Part shown: positions 46,315 to 55,330 of the stretch, piece by piece
Layout: each line of letters begins with the position of its first letter
How positions within the stretch are numbered: position 1 is the stretch's first letter
The notes under the pieces: generated by a model
Databases searched by the model: none
What the model was told of the DNA's origin: nothing
Seen by the model: only the letters and a program-made list of their open reading frames with translations
NCBI GenBank assembly: GCA_965277895.1
Contig: CBDIDR010000001.1
Location: forward strand, 806,001-870,000
Reading direction: 5' to 3'
Length of the DNA stretch: 64,000 bases
Origin: GCA-2862585 sp965277895
GTDB lineage: Bacteria > Bacteroidota > Bacteroidia > Flavobacteriales > UBA7312
Translations under genes and position numbers: made by a program

Positions 46315-46530
46315 ATGGCCAAACAGGCACACATAGAACAAGATGGAGTAATAACTCAAGCACTTTCAAACGCAATGTTTAGAGTGGAGCTTGAAAATGG
46401 GCACATTATTACAGCACATATTTCAGGAAAAATGAGAAAATTTTACATCAAATTGTTACCAGGAGACAAAGTTAAATTAGAAATGTCTCCGTATGATTTA
46501 ACAAAAGGAAGAATAACTTACAGATACTAA
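46315..46530 (+). CDS. infA: Translation initiation factor IF-1
   Basis: The 71-residue OB-fold protein starts MAKQAHIEQDGVITQALSNA and contains ISGKMRKFYIKLLPGDKVKL. It lies 2 nt after map and 5 nt before rpmJ. Confidence 0.97.
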   Translation: MAKQAHIEQDGVITQALSNAMFRVELENGHIITAHISGKMRKFYIKLLPGDKVKLEMSPYDLTKGRITYRY

Positions 46531-46535
46531 GAAAA

Positions 46536-46652
46536 ATGAAAGTTAGAGCATCATTAAAAAAGAGAAGTGAAGATTGCAAAATTGTTCGAAGAAAAGGACG
46601 ATTATATGTTATCAATAAAAAGAATCCTAAGTTTAAACAACGTCAAGGTTAA
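46536..46652 (+). CDS. rpmJ: 50S ribosomal protein L36, zinc-free form
   Basis: This 38-residue gene starts MKVRASLKKRSEDCKIVRRK and ends KNPKFKQRQG. Canonical L36 has three Cys and one His as zinc ligands; here only Cys14 remains, so zinc binding is unlikely. Position between infA and rpsM and the conserved ends make the call secure. Confidence 0.96.
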   Translation: MKVRASLKKRSEDCKIVRRKGRLYVINKKNPKFKQRQG

Positions 46653-46668
46653 TTTTAAAAAATAGTAA

Positions 46669-47046
46669 ATGGCTAGAATTGCAGGTATAGATTTACCAAA
46701 AAACAAAAGAGGTGTTATAGGACTTACCTATATTTTCGGAATAGGTTCGACCGTAGCTAAACAGATTTTAGATAAAGCTGGCATTGATCATAGTGTCAAA
46801 GTTCAAGACTGGAATGACAAGCAGCTTTCAGATATTCGCCAAATTATTGGTGATGAAATTAAAGTTGAAGGAGAGCTGCGTTCTGAGACACAGATGAATA
46901 TTAAGCGTCTTATGGACATAGGATGTAACAGAGGTATTCGTCACAGAGTTGGTTTACCTTTGAGAGGTCAGCGTACTAAGAATAATTCCAGAACTAGAAA
47001 AGGAAGAAGAAAAACAGTTGCTAATAAAAAGAAAGCTACTAAATAA
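46669..47046 (+). CDS. rpsM: 30S ribosomal protein S13
   Basis: The 125-residue protein starts MARIAGIDLPKNKRGVIGLT and has the C-terminal RHRVGLPLRGQRTKNNSRTR. It contacts P-site tRNA from the 30S head. It opens the alpha part of the cluster. Confidence 0.98.
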   Translation: MARIAGIDLPKNKRGVIGLTYIFGIGSTVAKQILDKAGIDHSVKVQDWNDKQLSDIRQIIGDEIKVEGELRSETQMNIKRLMDIGCNRGIRHRVGLPLRGQRTKNNSRTRKGRRKTVANKKKATK

Positions 47047-47056
47047 TCACTGAAAT

Positions 47057-47440
47057 ATGGCTAAATCAAATCAGAAGAAAAGAACTGTAAAAGTTGATGC
47101 TGTTGGACAAGCTCACATTCAAGCGACGTTTAACAACATTATTATTTCACTTACCAATAATCAAGGACAAGTAATCTCTTGGTCTTCGGCTGGTAAAATG
47201 GGATTCAGAGGTTCAAAGAAAAATACTCCTTATGCTGCACAAACTGCCGCAGAAGATTGTGCCGCAAGAGCACATGAAGCAGGTCTAAGAAAAGTAAAGG
47301 TATACGTTAAAGGACCTGGAGCTGGAAGAGAATCTGCTATTAGAACTCTCCACAATAATGGAATAGTAGTAACTGAAATTGTTGATATTACACCAATCCC
47401 TCACAATGGATGTCGCCCTCCTAAAAGAAGAAGAGTATAA
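47057..47440 (+). CDS. rpsK: 30S ribosomal protein S11
   Basis: The 127-residue protein has HIQATFNNIIISLTNNQGQV, GPGAGRESAIRTLHNNGI and the C-terminal PHNGCRPPKRRRV. It forms the 30S platform. It lies 10 nt after rpsM. Confidence 0.98.
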   Translation: MAKSNQKKRTVKVDAVGQAHIQATFNNIIISLTNNQGQVISWSSAGKMGFRGSKKNTPYAAQTAAEDCAARAHEAGLRKVKVYVKGPGAGRESAIRTLHNNGIVVTEIVDITPIPHNGCRPPKRRRV

Positions 47441-47469
47441 TTTATTAAGAAGCATAAACAAGCAAAAAA

Positions 47470-48072
47470 ATGGCAAGATATAGAGGTCCTCAATCAAAAA
47501 TTGCAAGACGATTTAACGAACCAATCTTCGGTCCTGATAAAGCATTGGAAAGAAAGAATTATGGTCCAGGTCAGCACGGTAACAACCGTAGATCAAAAAA
47601 ATCGGAATATGCTGGTCAGCTAGCTGAAAAGCAAAAGGCTAAGTATACCTATGGTATTTTAGAAAAGCAATTTTCTAATCTATTCAAAGAGGCTACAAGA
47701 AGAAAAGGTATTACAGGTGAAATTTTATTACAATTATGTGAAACACGCCTTGATAATATCGTATATAGGCTAGGAATAGCTCCAACACGAAGAGCAGCAA
47801 GGCAATTAGTTACTCACCGTCACATTACAGTAAATGGTCAAATAGTAAATATACCATCATTTGCAGTTAACGTTGGTGACACTGTTGCAGTACGTGAAAA
47901 ATCAAAATCGCTAGAAGTTATTACTAACTCTCTAGTTAATTCAACTGAAAAGTGTGAATATGTAGAATGGAATTCTGATCTAATGTCTGGTAAGCTATTA
48001 GCATTACCACAAAGAGAGCAAATTTCAGAAAATATTAAGGAACAACTTATTGTTGAATTATATTCTAAATAA
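47470..48072 (+). CDS. rpsD: 30S ribosomal protein S4
   Basis: The 200-residue protein starts MARYRGPQSKIARRFNEPIF and has an S4 RNA-binding domain with RLDNIVYRLGIAPTRRAARQ. It initiates 30S assembly. In E. coli it represses the alpha operon; no target structure was recognised here. Confidence 0.98.
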   Translation: MARYRGPQSKIARRFNEPIFGPDKALERKNYGPGQHGNNRRSKKSEYAGQLAEKQKAKYTYGILEKQFSNLFKEATRRKGITGEILLQLCETRLDNIVYRLGIAPTRRAARQLVTHRHITVNGQIVNIPSFAVNVGDTVAVREKSKSLEVITNSLVNSTEKCEYVEWNSDLMSGKLLALPQREQISENIKEQLIVELYSK

Positions 48073-48094
48073 TAACTAAAACAAGCTTACTGAT

Positions 48095-49087
48095 ATGTCA
48101 ATATTAGATTTTCAAAGACCAGATAAAGTATATATGATTGAGTCGACAGACTCACATGGAAACTTTGAGTTTAGACCACTCGAACCTGGGTATGGTCTAA
48201 CTATAGGAAATGCCTTAAGAAGAGTATTATTATCTTCTTTAGAAGGTTTTGCTATAACTTCGGTAAAAATAGAAGGCGTTGAGCACGAGTTCTCATCTAT
48301 TTCAGGTGTTGTAGAAGATGTTACGGAAATGATTCTTAACCTTAAACAAATCCGTTTAAAACAACAAATTGAAGATGAAAACTCTGAGAAAGTAACTGTT
48401 CGTTTTGATGGTAAAAATCAGTTTACAGCTGGTGATATAGGCAAAAACCTAGCATCATTCCAAGTTCTTAACCCAGACTTAGTTATCTGTAACTTAGATA
48501 AGTCGGTGAACTTTGAAATGGAATTAACTATCGAAAAAGGCAGAGGATATGTGCCCTCTGAAGAGAATAAGAAGGCGACAGCTCCACTTGGAACAATTTT
48601 CATTGACTCTGTATTTACACCTATTAAAAACGTTAAATTCAGTGTTGAGAACTTCAGAGTTGAGCAAAAGACTGACTACGAAAAGTTAGTTTTTGAAATC
48701 GCTACTGACGGTTCAATTCACCCTAAAGATGCTTTAACTGAAGCAGCTAAAATTTTAATTCAGCACTTTATGTTGTTCGCTGATGAAAATGTAACTTTTG
48801 AACAAACTGAGTCAGAAAATACTCATGAGTTCGATGAAGATACACTTCACATGCGTCAATTATTAAAAACAAAACTAACTGATTTAGAATTATCTGTAAG
48901 AGCATTAAATTGTTTAAAAACAGCTGAAGTAGAAACTCTAGGAGAGCTAGTTTCTTTCAACAAGTCTGATTTATTAAAGTTTAGAAACTTTGGTAAGAAG
49001 TCTTTAACTGAGCTTGAAGAAATGGTACTTGTTAAAGGACTTAACTTTGGTATGGATGTAGCTAAATATAATTTAGATAAGGAATAA
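48095..49087 (+). CDS. rpoA: RNA polymerase alpha subunit
   Basis: The 330-residue protein has the N-terminal dimerisation domain with GNALRRVLLSSLEGFAITSV, a short linker and a C-terminal domain (about 255-325) with LKTAEVETLGELVSF and FRNFGKKSLTELEE that contacts activators and UP elements. It lies between rpsD and rplQ, 22 nt and 4 nt away. Confidence 0.98.
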   Translation: MSILDFQRPDKVYMIESTDSHGNFEFRPLEPGYGLTIGNALRRVLLSSLEGFAITSVKIEGVEHEFSSISGVVEDVTEMILNLKQIRLKQQIEDENSEKVTVRFDGKNQFTAGDIGKNLASFQVLNPDLVICNLDKSVNFEMELTIEKGRGYVPSEENKKATAPLGTIFIDSVFTPIKNVKFSVENFRVEQKTDYEKLVFEIATDGSIHPKDALTEAAKILIQHFMLFADENVTFEQTESENTHEFDEDTLHMRQLLKTKLTDLELSVRALNCLKTAEVETLGELVSFNKSDLLKFRNFGKKSLTELEEMVLVKGLNFGMDVAKYNLDKE

Positions 49088-49091
49088 CAAA

Positions 49092-49712
49092 ATGAGACAC
49101 GGAAAGAAATTTAATCATTTAGGTAGAAAAGCAGCTCATAGAAAAGCAATGCTTTCTAACATGGCATGTTCTTTGATTGAACACAAAAGAATTCAAACAA
49201 CAGTTGCCAAGGCAAAAGCACTTAGAAAGTTTGTCGAGCCTTTAATCACCAAGTCAAAAACAGATACTACTCATTCTAGAAGAATTGTGTTTAGTCATCT
49301 AAGACAAAAAGAAGTTGTTACAGAATTGTTTGGTGATGTAGCTTCTAAAGTAGCTTCTAGAGATGGTGGCTACACTCGCATACTCAAAACTGGAAACAGA
49401 CTAGGTGATAATGCTGAAATGTGTTTTATAGAGTTAGTAGACTATAACTCGACATACATGACAGATAAGCCAAAGAAAAAGGCTAAGTCAACTAGACGTT
49501 CTGGAGGTGCTAAAAAGGCTGTTGCTGAAACAACAGCACTAGCTGTTGAAGATGCTACTGTAGTTGAAGAAACTTCTAATGAAGAAGTAAAAGCAAATTC
49601 AGAAGTAGAAGAAGTAGTAGCTGAGGAAAGTATAAAAGCTACTGAGACTTCTGATGAAGAAGTAGAAGAAAATATAGATAACGCTAAAGAGGAAGAAGAA
49701 AAGAGTGAGTAA
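49092..49712 (+). CDS. rplQ: 50S ribosomal protein L17 with acidic C-terminal extension
   Basis: Residues 1 to about 118 are a normal L17 (MRHGKKFNHLGRKAAHRKAM). A tail of about 80 residues follows: first a basic patch (PKKKAKSTRRSGGAKK), then a long Glu/Val/Ala-rich acidic part. E. coli L17 is 127 residues long, so the tail is extra. It should project from the ribosome surface near the tunnel exit, but its function is unknown. It is the last gene before the terminator. Confidence 0.97.
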   Translation: MRHGKKFNHLGRKAAHRKAMLSNMACSLIEHKRIQTTVAKAKALRKFVEPLITKSKTDTTHSRRIVFSHLRQKEVVTELFGDVASKVASRDGGYTRILKTGNRLGDNAEMCFIELVDYNSTYMTDKPKKKAKSTRRSGGAKKAVAETTALAVEDATVVEETSNEEVKANSEVEEVVAEESIKATETSDEEVEENIDNAKEEEEKSE

Positions 49713-49744
49713 AATCACATTTATTTTTCTTAAATACTAATTTC

Positions 49745-49782
49745 AAAGGGGGTAGGCGTTTGCGTTTCATCCCCTTTTTTTT
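49745..49782 (+). terminator. Terminator of the ribosomal cluster
   Basis: AAAGGGG (49745-49751) pairs with CCCCTTT (49771-49777) and is followed by further T for a run of eight. The 19-nt loop is larger than usual. Confidence 0.75.
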
Positions 49783-49790
49783 GATAATTA

Positions 49791-50906
49791 ATGAAGATGA
49801 AATATCAAAGCAAATCAGATGCTGTACTTTTATTAGAGGATGGCACTGTGTTTTTCGGGAAGTCTGCTGGGAAGGTAGGTACTGCTACCGGTGAGATTTG
49901 TTTTAATACAGGAATGACTGGATATCAAGAAATTTTTACTGACCCTTCTTATTTTGGTCAAATAATGCTCACTACCAACGCACACATTGGTAATTACGGT
50001 ATTCACGCTGAAGAAATTGAGTCTGAAAACATGAAGATTTCAGGCTTAATTTGTAAAAATTTTAATATTAACTTTTCCAGGCCAGATGCTGAAGATTCAA
50101 TTCAAGACTATTTTGAATCTGAAGATATGGTAGGTATTTCAGATGTTGATACTAGATCATTAGTTCGTCATATTCGAGATAAAGGAGCAATGAATGGAAT
50201 AATTTCTTCTGAAACCACAGATTTAGATGTTCTTAAAGAAAAATTGAATGAAGTACCTTCTATGGAAGGCTTACAATTATGTGATAAAGTATCAACCAAA
50301 GAACCCTATTTCTTTGGTGATGAAAATGCTAAATATAAAGTCGCTGTTCTTGACTTTGGTGTTAAGAAGAATATTTTAAGATGCCTTTCGGATAGAGGAT
50401 GTTACTTAAAAGTCTTTCCATACAATACCCCTTTTGAAGAATTAGAATCATGGAATCCTGACGGATATTTTTTGTCAAATGGACCAGGTGACCCAGATAC
50501 TATGCCAGAAGTTATTGAAAATGTAAAGAAGATAACAGCAACATTATTTCCCGTATTTGGAATATGTCTCGGTCATCAAGCATTGGCAATTTCGGAAGGT
50601 ATTTCAACATATAAAATGCATAATGGCCATAGAGGTATTAACCACCCAGTTCAGAACTTAGCAACTGGAAAGTGTGAGGTGACTTCTCAAAATCATGGGT
50701 TTGGAATTAAAACTGAAGACGTTGAAAATCACCCTACGGTTCAGGCTACTCACATTAACTTAAATGATAATACAATTGAAGGGATAAAAATTAGTGACAA
50801 AAATGCTTTTTCTGTTCAATACCATCCTGAGTCATCACCAGGTCCACACGACTCAAGATATTTATTCGATAACTTTATTAACTCTATACAAGAACATAAA
50901 CAATAA
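49791..50906 (+). CDS. carA: Carbamoyl-phosphate synthase small subunit
   Basis: The glutaminase subunit supplies ammonia to CarB for arginine and pyrimidine synthesis. The 371-residue protein has an N-terminal CarA domain (FNTGMTGYQEIFTDPSY) and a class I glutamine amidotransferase domain with nucleophile Cys259 in GICLGHQ and the YHPESSPGP His/Glu pair. An alternative ATG lies two codons on. The stop overlaps the eno start by one base. carB is not in the window. Confidence 0.97.
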   Translation: MKMKYQSKSDAVLLLEDGTVFFGKSAGKVGTATGEICFNTGMTGYQEIFTDPSYFGQIMLTTNAHIGNYGIHAEEIESENMKISGLICKNFNINFSRPDAEDSIQDYFESEDMVGISDVDTRSLVRHIRDKGAMNGIISSETTDLDVLKEKLNEVPSMEGLQLCDKVSTKEPYFFGDENAKYKVAVLDFGVKKNILRCLSDRGCYLKVFPYNTPFEELESWNPDGYFLSNGPGDPDTMPEVIENVKKITATLFPVFGICLGHQALAISEGISTYKMHNGHRGINHPVQNLATGKCEVTSQNHGFGIKTEDVENHPTVQATHINLNDNTIEGIKISDKNAFSVQYHPESSPGPHDSRYLFDNFINSIQEHKQ

Positions 50907-52195
50907 TGACTAAAATAGTTAGCATACACGCAAGACAAATATTAGACTCAAGAGGTAACCCTACAGTTGAAGCCGATGTAACCACAGAAAATGGTGTTAT
51001 CGGAAGAGCAGCAGTTCCTTCAGGAGCTTCTACAGGAAAACATGAGGCTGTTGAGCTAAGAGATGGAGATAAAGGTGTCTACGTTGGTAAAGGCGTGTTG
51101 AAAGCGGTTAATAACGTTAATACTTTAATTTCTGGTGAATTAAAAGGAATGTCTGTCAACGAACAAGCCTCAATAGACAAGGCAATGATTGAACTTGACG
51201 GAACTGAAAATAAAAGTAAGTTAGGAGCTAATGCAATGTTGGCTGTATCTATGGCAGTAGCAAATGCTGCAGCTCAAGAAAATAACCAAATGCTCTTCGA
51301 ATACTTAGGGGGTAATGATTCTACTATTTTACCAATCCCTATGATGAATATCCTTAATGGAGGTTCACATGCCGATAATAGTATAGACTTCCAAGAATTT
51401 ATGGTAATGCCAGTTGGGGCCGATTCATTTAGTGATGCTTTGCGAATGGGTACAGAGGTATTCCATAATTTGAAAGAGGTGTTAAAAAGTAAAGGCTTTT
51501 CAACTAATGTAGGTGATGAAGGTGGATTTGCACCCAATATAGGTTCAAATGTTGAGGCTATTGAAATCGTTTTACAAGCAATTGAAAAAGCAGGTTATAA
51601 GCCAGGTGAAGATATGTACATTGCTATGGATGCTGCCGCTTCAGAATTTTATAATGCAGAAGAAAATGTATATCACTTTCACCAATCTACAGGAGATAAA
51701 TTAACACCATCTGAAATGGTGAATTTCTGGAAAGATTGGTCTGAAAAATACCCTATCCTTTCCATTGAAGATGGATTAGACGAGGATGATTGGGATGGTT
51801 GGAAACAACTTACCGAATCAATAGGAGATAAAGTTCAACTAGTAGGAGATGATTTGTTTGTTACTAATGTTAACAGACTATCAACAGGTATTGAAAAAGG
51901 TATTGCTAACTCTATTTTGGTAAAAGTAAATCAAATTGGTACCTTAACAGAAACAATTGACGCTGTTAAGTTAGCACAAGATAATTCTTACACCTCTGTA
52001 ATGAGTCATCGTTCTGGAGAAACTGAAGATACTACCATTGCTGATTTAGCAGTGGCATTAAGTACAGGACAAATTAAAACTGGTTCTGCTTCACGTTCTG
52101 ATAGAATGGCAAAATACAACCAATTGTTAAGAATTGAAGAGAAATTAGGAGACGAGGCGAAATATTTAGGTAAATCATTTAAGTTTTTAAAATAA
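50906..52195 (+). CDS. eno: Enolase
   Basis: Enolase interconverts 2-phosphoglycerate and phosphoenolpyruvate. The 429-residue protein has DSRGNPTVEADV near the N-terminus, GGSHADNSIDFQEFMVMP, the metal ligands in SIEDGLDEDDWDGW and LVGDDLFVTN, and the C-terminal SHRSGETEDTTIADLAVALS. It starts within the carA stop (TAATG) and gltA follows 5 nt after it. Confidence 0.98.
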   Translation: MTKIVSIHARQILDSRGNPTVEADVTTENGVIGRAAVPSGASTGKHEAVELRDGDKGVYVGKGVLKAVNNVNTLISGELKGMSVNEQASIDKAMIELDGTENKSKLGANAMLAVSMAVANAAAQENNQMLFEYLGGNDSTILPIPMMNILNGGSHADNSIDFQEFMVMPVGADSFSDALRMGTEVFHNLKEVLKSKGFSTNVGDEGGFAPNIGSNVEAIEIVLQAIEKAGYKPGEDMYIAMDAAASEFYNAEENVYHFHQSTGDKLTPSEMVNFWKDWSEKYPILSIEDGLDEDDWDGWKQLTESIGDKVQLVGDDLFVTNVNRLSTGIEKGIANSILVKVNQIGTLTETIDAVKLAQDNSYTSVMSHRSGETEDTTIADLAVALSTGQIKTGSASRSDRMAKYNQLLRIEEKLGDEAKYLGKSFKFLK

Positions 52196-52200
52196 GATAT

Positions 52201-53487
52201 ATGTCAGACAAAGCCGAATTGCACTACAAAGGAAATGTGTACCAAATCCCAGTTATTGAAGGTACAAAAGAAGAAAGAGCTCTAGATGTCAGTAGACTAA
52301 GAGCAGAATCTGGTCTAATTACATTGGATAAAGGATTTAAAAATACAGGTTCCACCGAAAGCTCTATTACATTTTTGAATGGAGAAGAAGGTATTCTAAA
52401 GTACAGAGGCTACTCAATAGAAGAATTGGCTGAAAAATCTAGTTTTGTCGAAGTATCTTACTTGCTGATATATGGAGAATTACCTACCCAGAGTCAGTTA
52501 GAAACGTTTAAATCTGAAATTACTAACCACACATTAGTTCATGAGGATGTTAAGTCAATTCTTGATGGTTTCCCATCAAAGTCTCATCCAATGGGTGTGC
52601 TTTCTTCACTAGTGTCATCGTTAACAGCATTCTACCCAATGTCATTAGATCCAAATCGTTCTAGTGAAAAAGTAAACGGAACTATTATCCGTTTGTTAGC
52701 GAAACTTCCAACATTAGCAGCTTGGAGTTATAAAAACAGAATGCGTCAGCCTGTAGTGTATCCTCAAAACAGTTTAGACTACTGCTCTAATTTTTTACGA
52801 ATGATGTTTGCTCTTCCAACTGAAGAGTTTAAAATTAATCCAGTTGTAGCAAAAGCCCTAGATAAATTATTGATTTTACACGCTGACCATGAGCAAAACT
52901 GCTCTACTTCAACTGTCAGAATAGTAGGTTCTTCACATGCTAGTTTATACACTTCTGTTTCAGCAGGAATTGCCGCTTTATGGGGACCACTTCATGGCGG
53001 AGCTAATCAAGCGGTTATTGAAATGCTTGAATCTATCAGAAGAGATGGTGGCGATATTGAAAAGTATGTAGCTAGAGCTAAAGATAAATCGGATCCATTC
53101 AGATTAATGGGCTTCGGACACCGTGTGTATAAAAACTTTGACCCAAGAGCAACTATCATTAAGAAAGCAGCTGATGATGTGCTTAGAGAATTAGGAGTAG
53201 ATGACCCTGTTTTAGATATTGCTAAAAAGCTTGAAGAAATAGCTTTAAACGATGAGTACTTTGTTGCGAGAGGATTATATCCTAATGTTGATTTTTATTC
53301 TGGAATTATTTACCGTGCATTAGGAATACCAACTGATATGTTTACCGTTATGTTTGCTATTGGTAGATTACCAGGATGGATTGCACAATGGAAAGAGATG
53401 CGTGAAAACAATGAACCCATAGGTCGACCACGACAAGTCTATCAAGGACATGTTGGTAGAGAATATGTGTCGATTGAAAAGCGTTAG
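52201..53487 (+). CDS. gltA: Citrate synthase
   Basis: The 428-residue enzyme condenses oxaloacetate and acetyl-CoA to start the TCA cycle. It is a hexameric type II-like form with the N-terminal beta-rich domain. Active-site regions are HADHEQNCSTSTVR, PLHGGANQAVIEML and FGHRVYKNFDPRA. The gene is 5 nt after eno and ends before a strong terminator. Confidence 0.97.
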   Translation: MSDKAELHYKGNVYQIPVIEGTKEERALDVSRLRAESGLITLDKGFKNTGSTESSITFLNGEEGILKYRGYSIEELAEKSSFVEVSYLLIYGELPTQSQLETFKSEITNHTLVHEDVKSILDGFPSKSHPMGVLSSLVSSLTAFYPMSLDPNRSSEKVNGTIIRLLAKLPTLAAWSYKNRMRQPVVYPQNSLDYCSNFLRMMFALPTEEFKINPVVAKALDKLLILHADHEQNCSTSTVRIVGSSHASLYTSVSAGIAALWGPLHGGANQAVIEMLESIRRDGGDIEKYVARAKDKSDPFRLMGFGHRVYKNFDPRATIIKKAADDVLRELGVDDPVLDIAKKLEEIALNDEYFVARGLYPNVDFYSGIIYRALGIPTDMFTVMFAIGRLPGWIAQWKEMRENNEPIGRPRQVYQGHVGREYVSIEKR

Positions 53488-53510
53488 AATAGATTAATAA
53501 TAATTACTTT

Positions 53511-53543
53511 AAAAAAAGGGCTCTTTTAAGATGCCCTTTTTTT
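53511..53543 (+). terminator. Rho-independent terminator after gltA
   Basis: AAAAAAAGGGC (53511-53521) pairs perfectly with GCCCTTTTTTT (53533-53543) around an 11-nt loop. The T run continues into the next promoter. Confidence 0.85.
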
Positions 53544-53550
53544 ATTTTTG
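53543..53550 (+). promoter_or_regulatory. -7 box next to the UbiD gene, abutting the terminator
   Basis: TATTTTTG matches TAnnTTTG and ends 4 nt before the ATG at 53555. Its first base is shared with the terminator arm. A leaderless mRNA is likely. Confidence 0.45.
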
Positions 53551-53554
53551 TACC

Positions 53555-55330
53555 ATGGCTTACAAGTCTCTAAAAGATTGCGTCAAAGATTTAGAAAAAA
53601 ATGGAATGCTCATTCGTATTAAGGATGAAGTAGACCCCTATTTAGAAATGTCTGCTATTCACCAATTGGTATTTAAGTACCATAAAAAAGCCATTTTATT
53701 TGAAAAAGTGAAAGGAAGTAGATACCCAGCAGTATCAAATTTGTTTGCTACTCTTGAACAAAGTCAGTTTATTTTTAGGAAAACCTTAGAATCTGTAAAA
53801 GACCTAGTGAGTTTAAAAGGTGATCCTATGCAAGCATTCAAAAAGCCTTTGGCGTATGTATCATCCATTTTTCAAGCTCCATTAGCTTTACCTTTGAAAA
53901 AATGGACGCATAAATTTGATGAAATAAAAATAGAAGATATTCCTCAGATTCAATGTTGGCCTATGGACGGAGGTCCTTTTGTAACACTACCACAAGTTTA
54001 TTCCGAAGACATTGATAAGCCTGGTATAATGAATTCAAATTTGGGAATGTATAGAATTCAATTAGGCGGTAACGATTATATTCAGAATGAAGAAATAGGC
54101 TTACATTACCAAATACACAGAGGAATAGGAGTACACCAGACTAAAGCTAATGCCAACGGTCAAGCATTAAAGGTCAGTATTTTTGTTGGTGGACCTCCAT
54201 CACATTCTTTAGCAGCTGTTATGCCATTACCTGAAGGAATGAGCGAATTAACCTTTGCAGGCATTATGGGAGGTAGAAACTTCAGATACCATGTTGTAGA
54301 TGGTTACACTCTTTCCACAGATGCGGACTTTGTAATATGTGGCGAAATAAATGCGGATGATGTGAAAATTGAAGGACCCTTTGGAGACCATTTGGGTTAC
54401 TACAGTTTGAAGCATGACTTTCCTGTAATGAAGGTAAATAAAGTATATGCTAAGAAAGATGCAATTTGGCCTTTTACAATTGTAGGCCGACCACCACAAG
54501 AAGACAGTCAATTCGGTGCTTTGATACATGACATAACAGATGGCATTATTCCAACAGAAATTCCTGGATTAAAAGCAGTTAATGCAGTTGATGAGGCAGG
54601 AGTTCATCCTTTATTACTAGCTGTTGGTAGTGAGCGATATACCCCATTTCAGAAAATAAGAAGACCTCAAGAATTACTTACTATTGCTAATCACATATTA
54701 GGAAAGGGGCAGTTAAGCTTAGCAAAGTATTTATTTATAGTTGCTCAAGAAGATAATTCTGATTTAGATGTTCAAAATGAATACGATTTTTTCCAACATT
54801 TCTTTTCAAGGGTAGATTGGTCAAGGGATTTACATTTCCAAACTAAAACAACAATGGACACATTGGATTACAGTAGTACTGGTGAAATTAATGAAGGTTC
54901 AAAAGTAGTATGTGCTGCTGTTGGGGAAGAAAGACGTATGTTATCGTCATCTATTTCAGAGCTTACTTTTTCAGATGCTATTCCAAATGCAAAGCTAGTA
55001 ATGCCAGGTGTATTAATTGTTGAAGGTGATAATTTAGAAAGCGTAAAGGCAGCATTAGAACCTATGGATTTAGATGGAATTGCTCTTATAACATTAGTTG
55101 ATGATGCCAATTTTGTAGCGGAAGATATAAGCAATTGGCTATGGGTTACATTTACTCGTTCTAATCCAGCAGAAGATATTTTTGGATTAAATGAAAAAGT
55201 AGAGCAAAAGCATTGGTCATGTCGACTTCCAATTATTGATGCACGTGTAAAGCCCCACCATGCACCTTCTTTGCAAATGCCAGAAGAGGTAATGGTATCT
55301 GCTAAAGAAAAATTACAAAAATCATTATGA
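53555..55330 (+). CDS. UbiD-family menaquinone biosynthesis decarboxylase (MqnL-like)
   Basis: The start at 53555 (MAYKSLKDCVKDLEKNGMLI) gives 591 residues. An earlier ATG at 53531 lies inside the terminator stem and is unlikely. The protein has UbiD motifs such as NLGMYRIQ, a GGPPSHSLAAVMPLPEGMSE segment, EGPFGDHLGYY and VGRPPQEDSQFG. It belongs to the long SCO4490-type UbiD decarboxylases proposed to decarboxylate the prenylated naphthoate in the futalosine pathway with prenyl-FMN. mqnB and mqnD in the same window support that role. It overlaps purT by 4 nt. Confidence 0.88.
   Translation: MAYKSLKDCVKDLEKNGMLIRIKDEVDPYLEMSAIHQLVFKYHKKAILFEKVKGSRYPAVSNLFATLEQSQFIFRKTLESVKDLVSLKGDPMQAFKKPLAYVSSIFQAPLALPLKKWTHKFDEIKIEDIPQIQCWPMDGGPFVTLPQVYSEDIDKPGIMNSNLGMYRIQLGGNDYIQNEEIGLHYQIHRGIGVHQTKANANGQALKVSIFVGGPPSHSLAAVMPLPEGMSELTFAGIMGGRNFRYHVVDGYTLSTDADFVICGEINADDVKIEGPFGDHLGYYSLKHDFPVMKVNKVYAKKDAIWPFTIVGRPPQEDSQFGALIHDITDGIIPTEIPGLKAVNAVDEAGVHPLLLAVGSERYTPFQKIRRPQELLTIANHILGKGQLSLAKYLFIVAQEDNSDLDVQNEYDFFQHFFSRVDWSRDLHFQTKTTMDTLDYSSTGEINEGSKVVCAAVGEERRMLSSSISELTFSDAIPNAKLVMPGVLIVEGDNLESVKAALEPMDLDGIALITLVDDANFVAEDISNWLWVTFTRSNPAEDIFGLNEKVEQKHWSCRLPIIDARVKPHHAPSLQMPEEVMVSAKEKLQKSL

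Noticed and set aside
53531..53554. Earlier ATG start for the UbiD-like gene
   Set aside because: It lies in the terminator stem and upstream of the -7 box, and adds residues (PFFYFCT) without family similarity.
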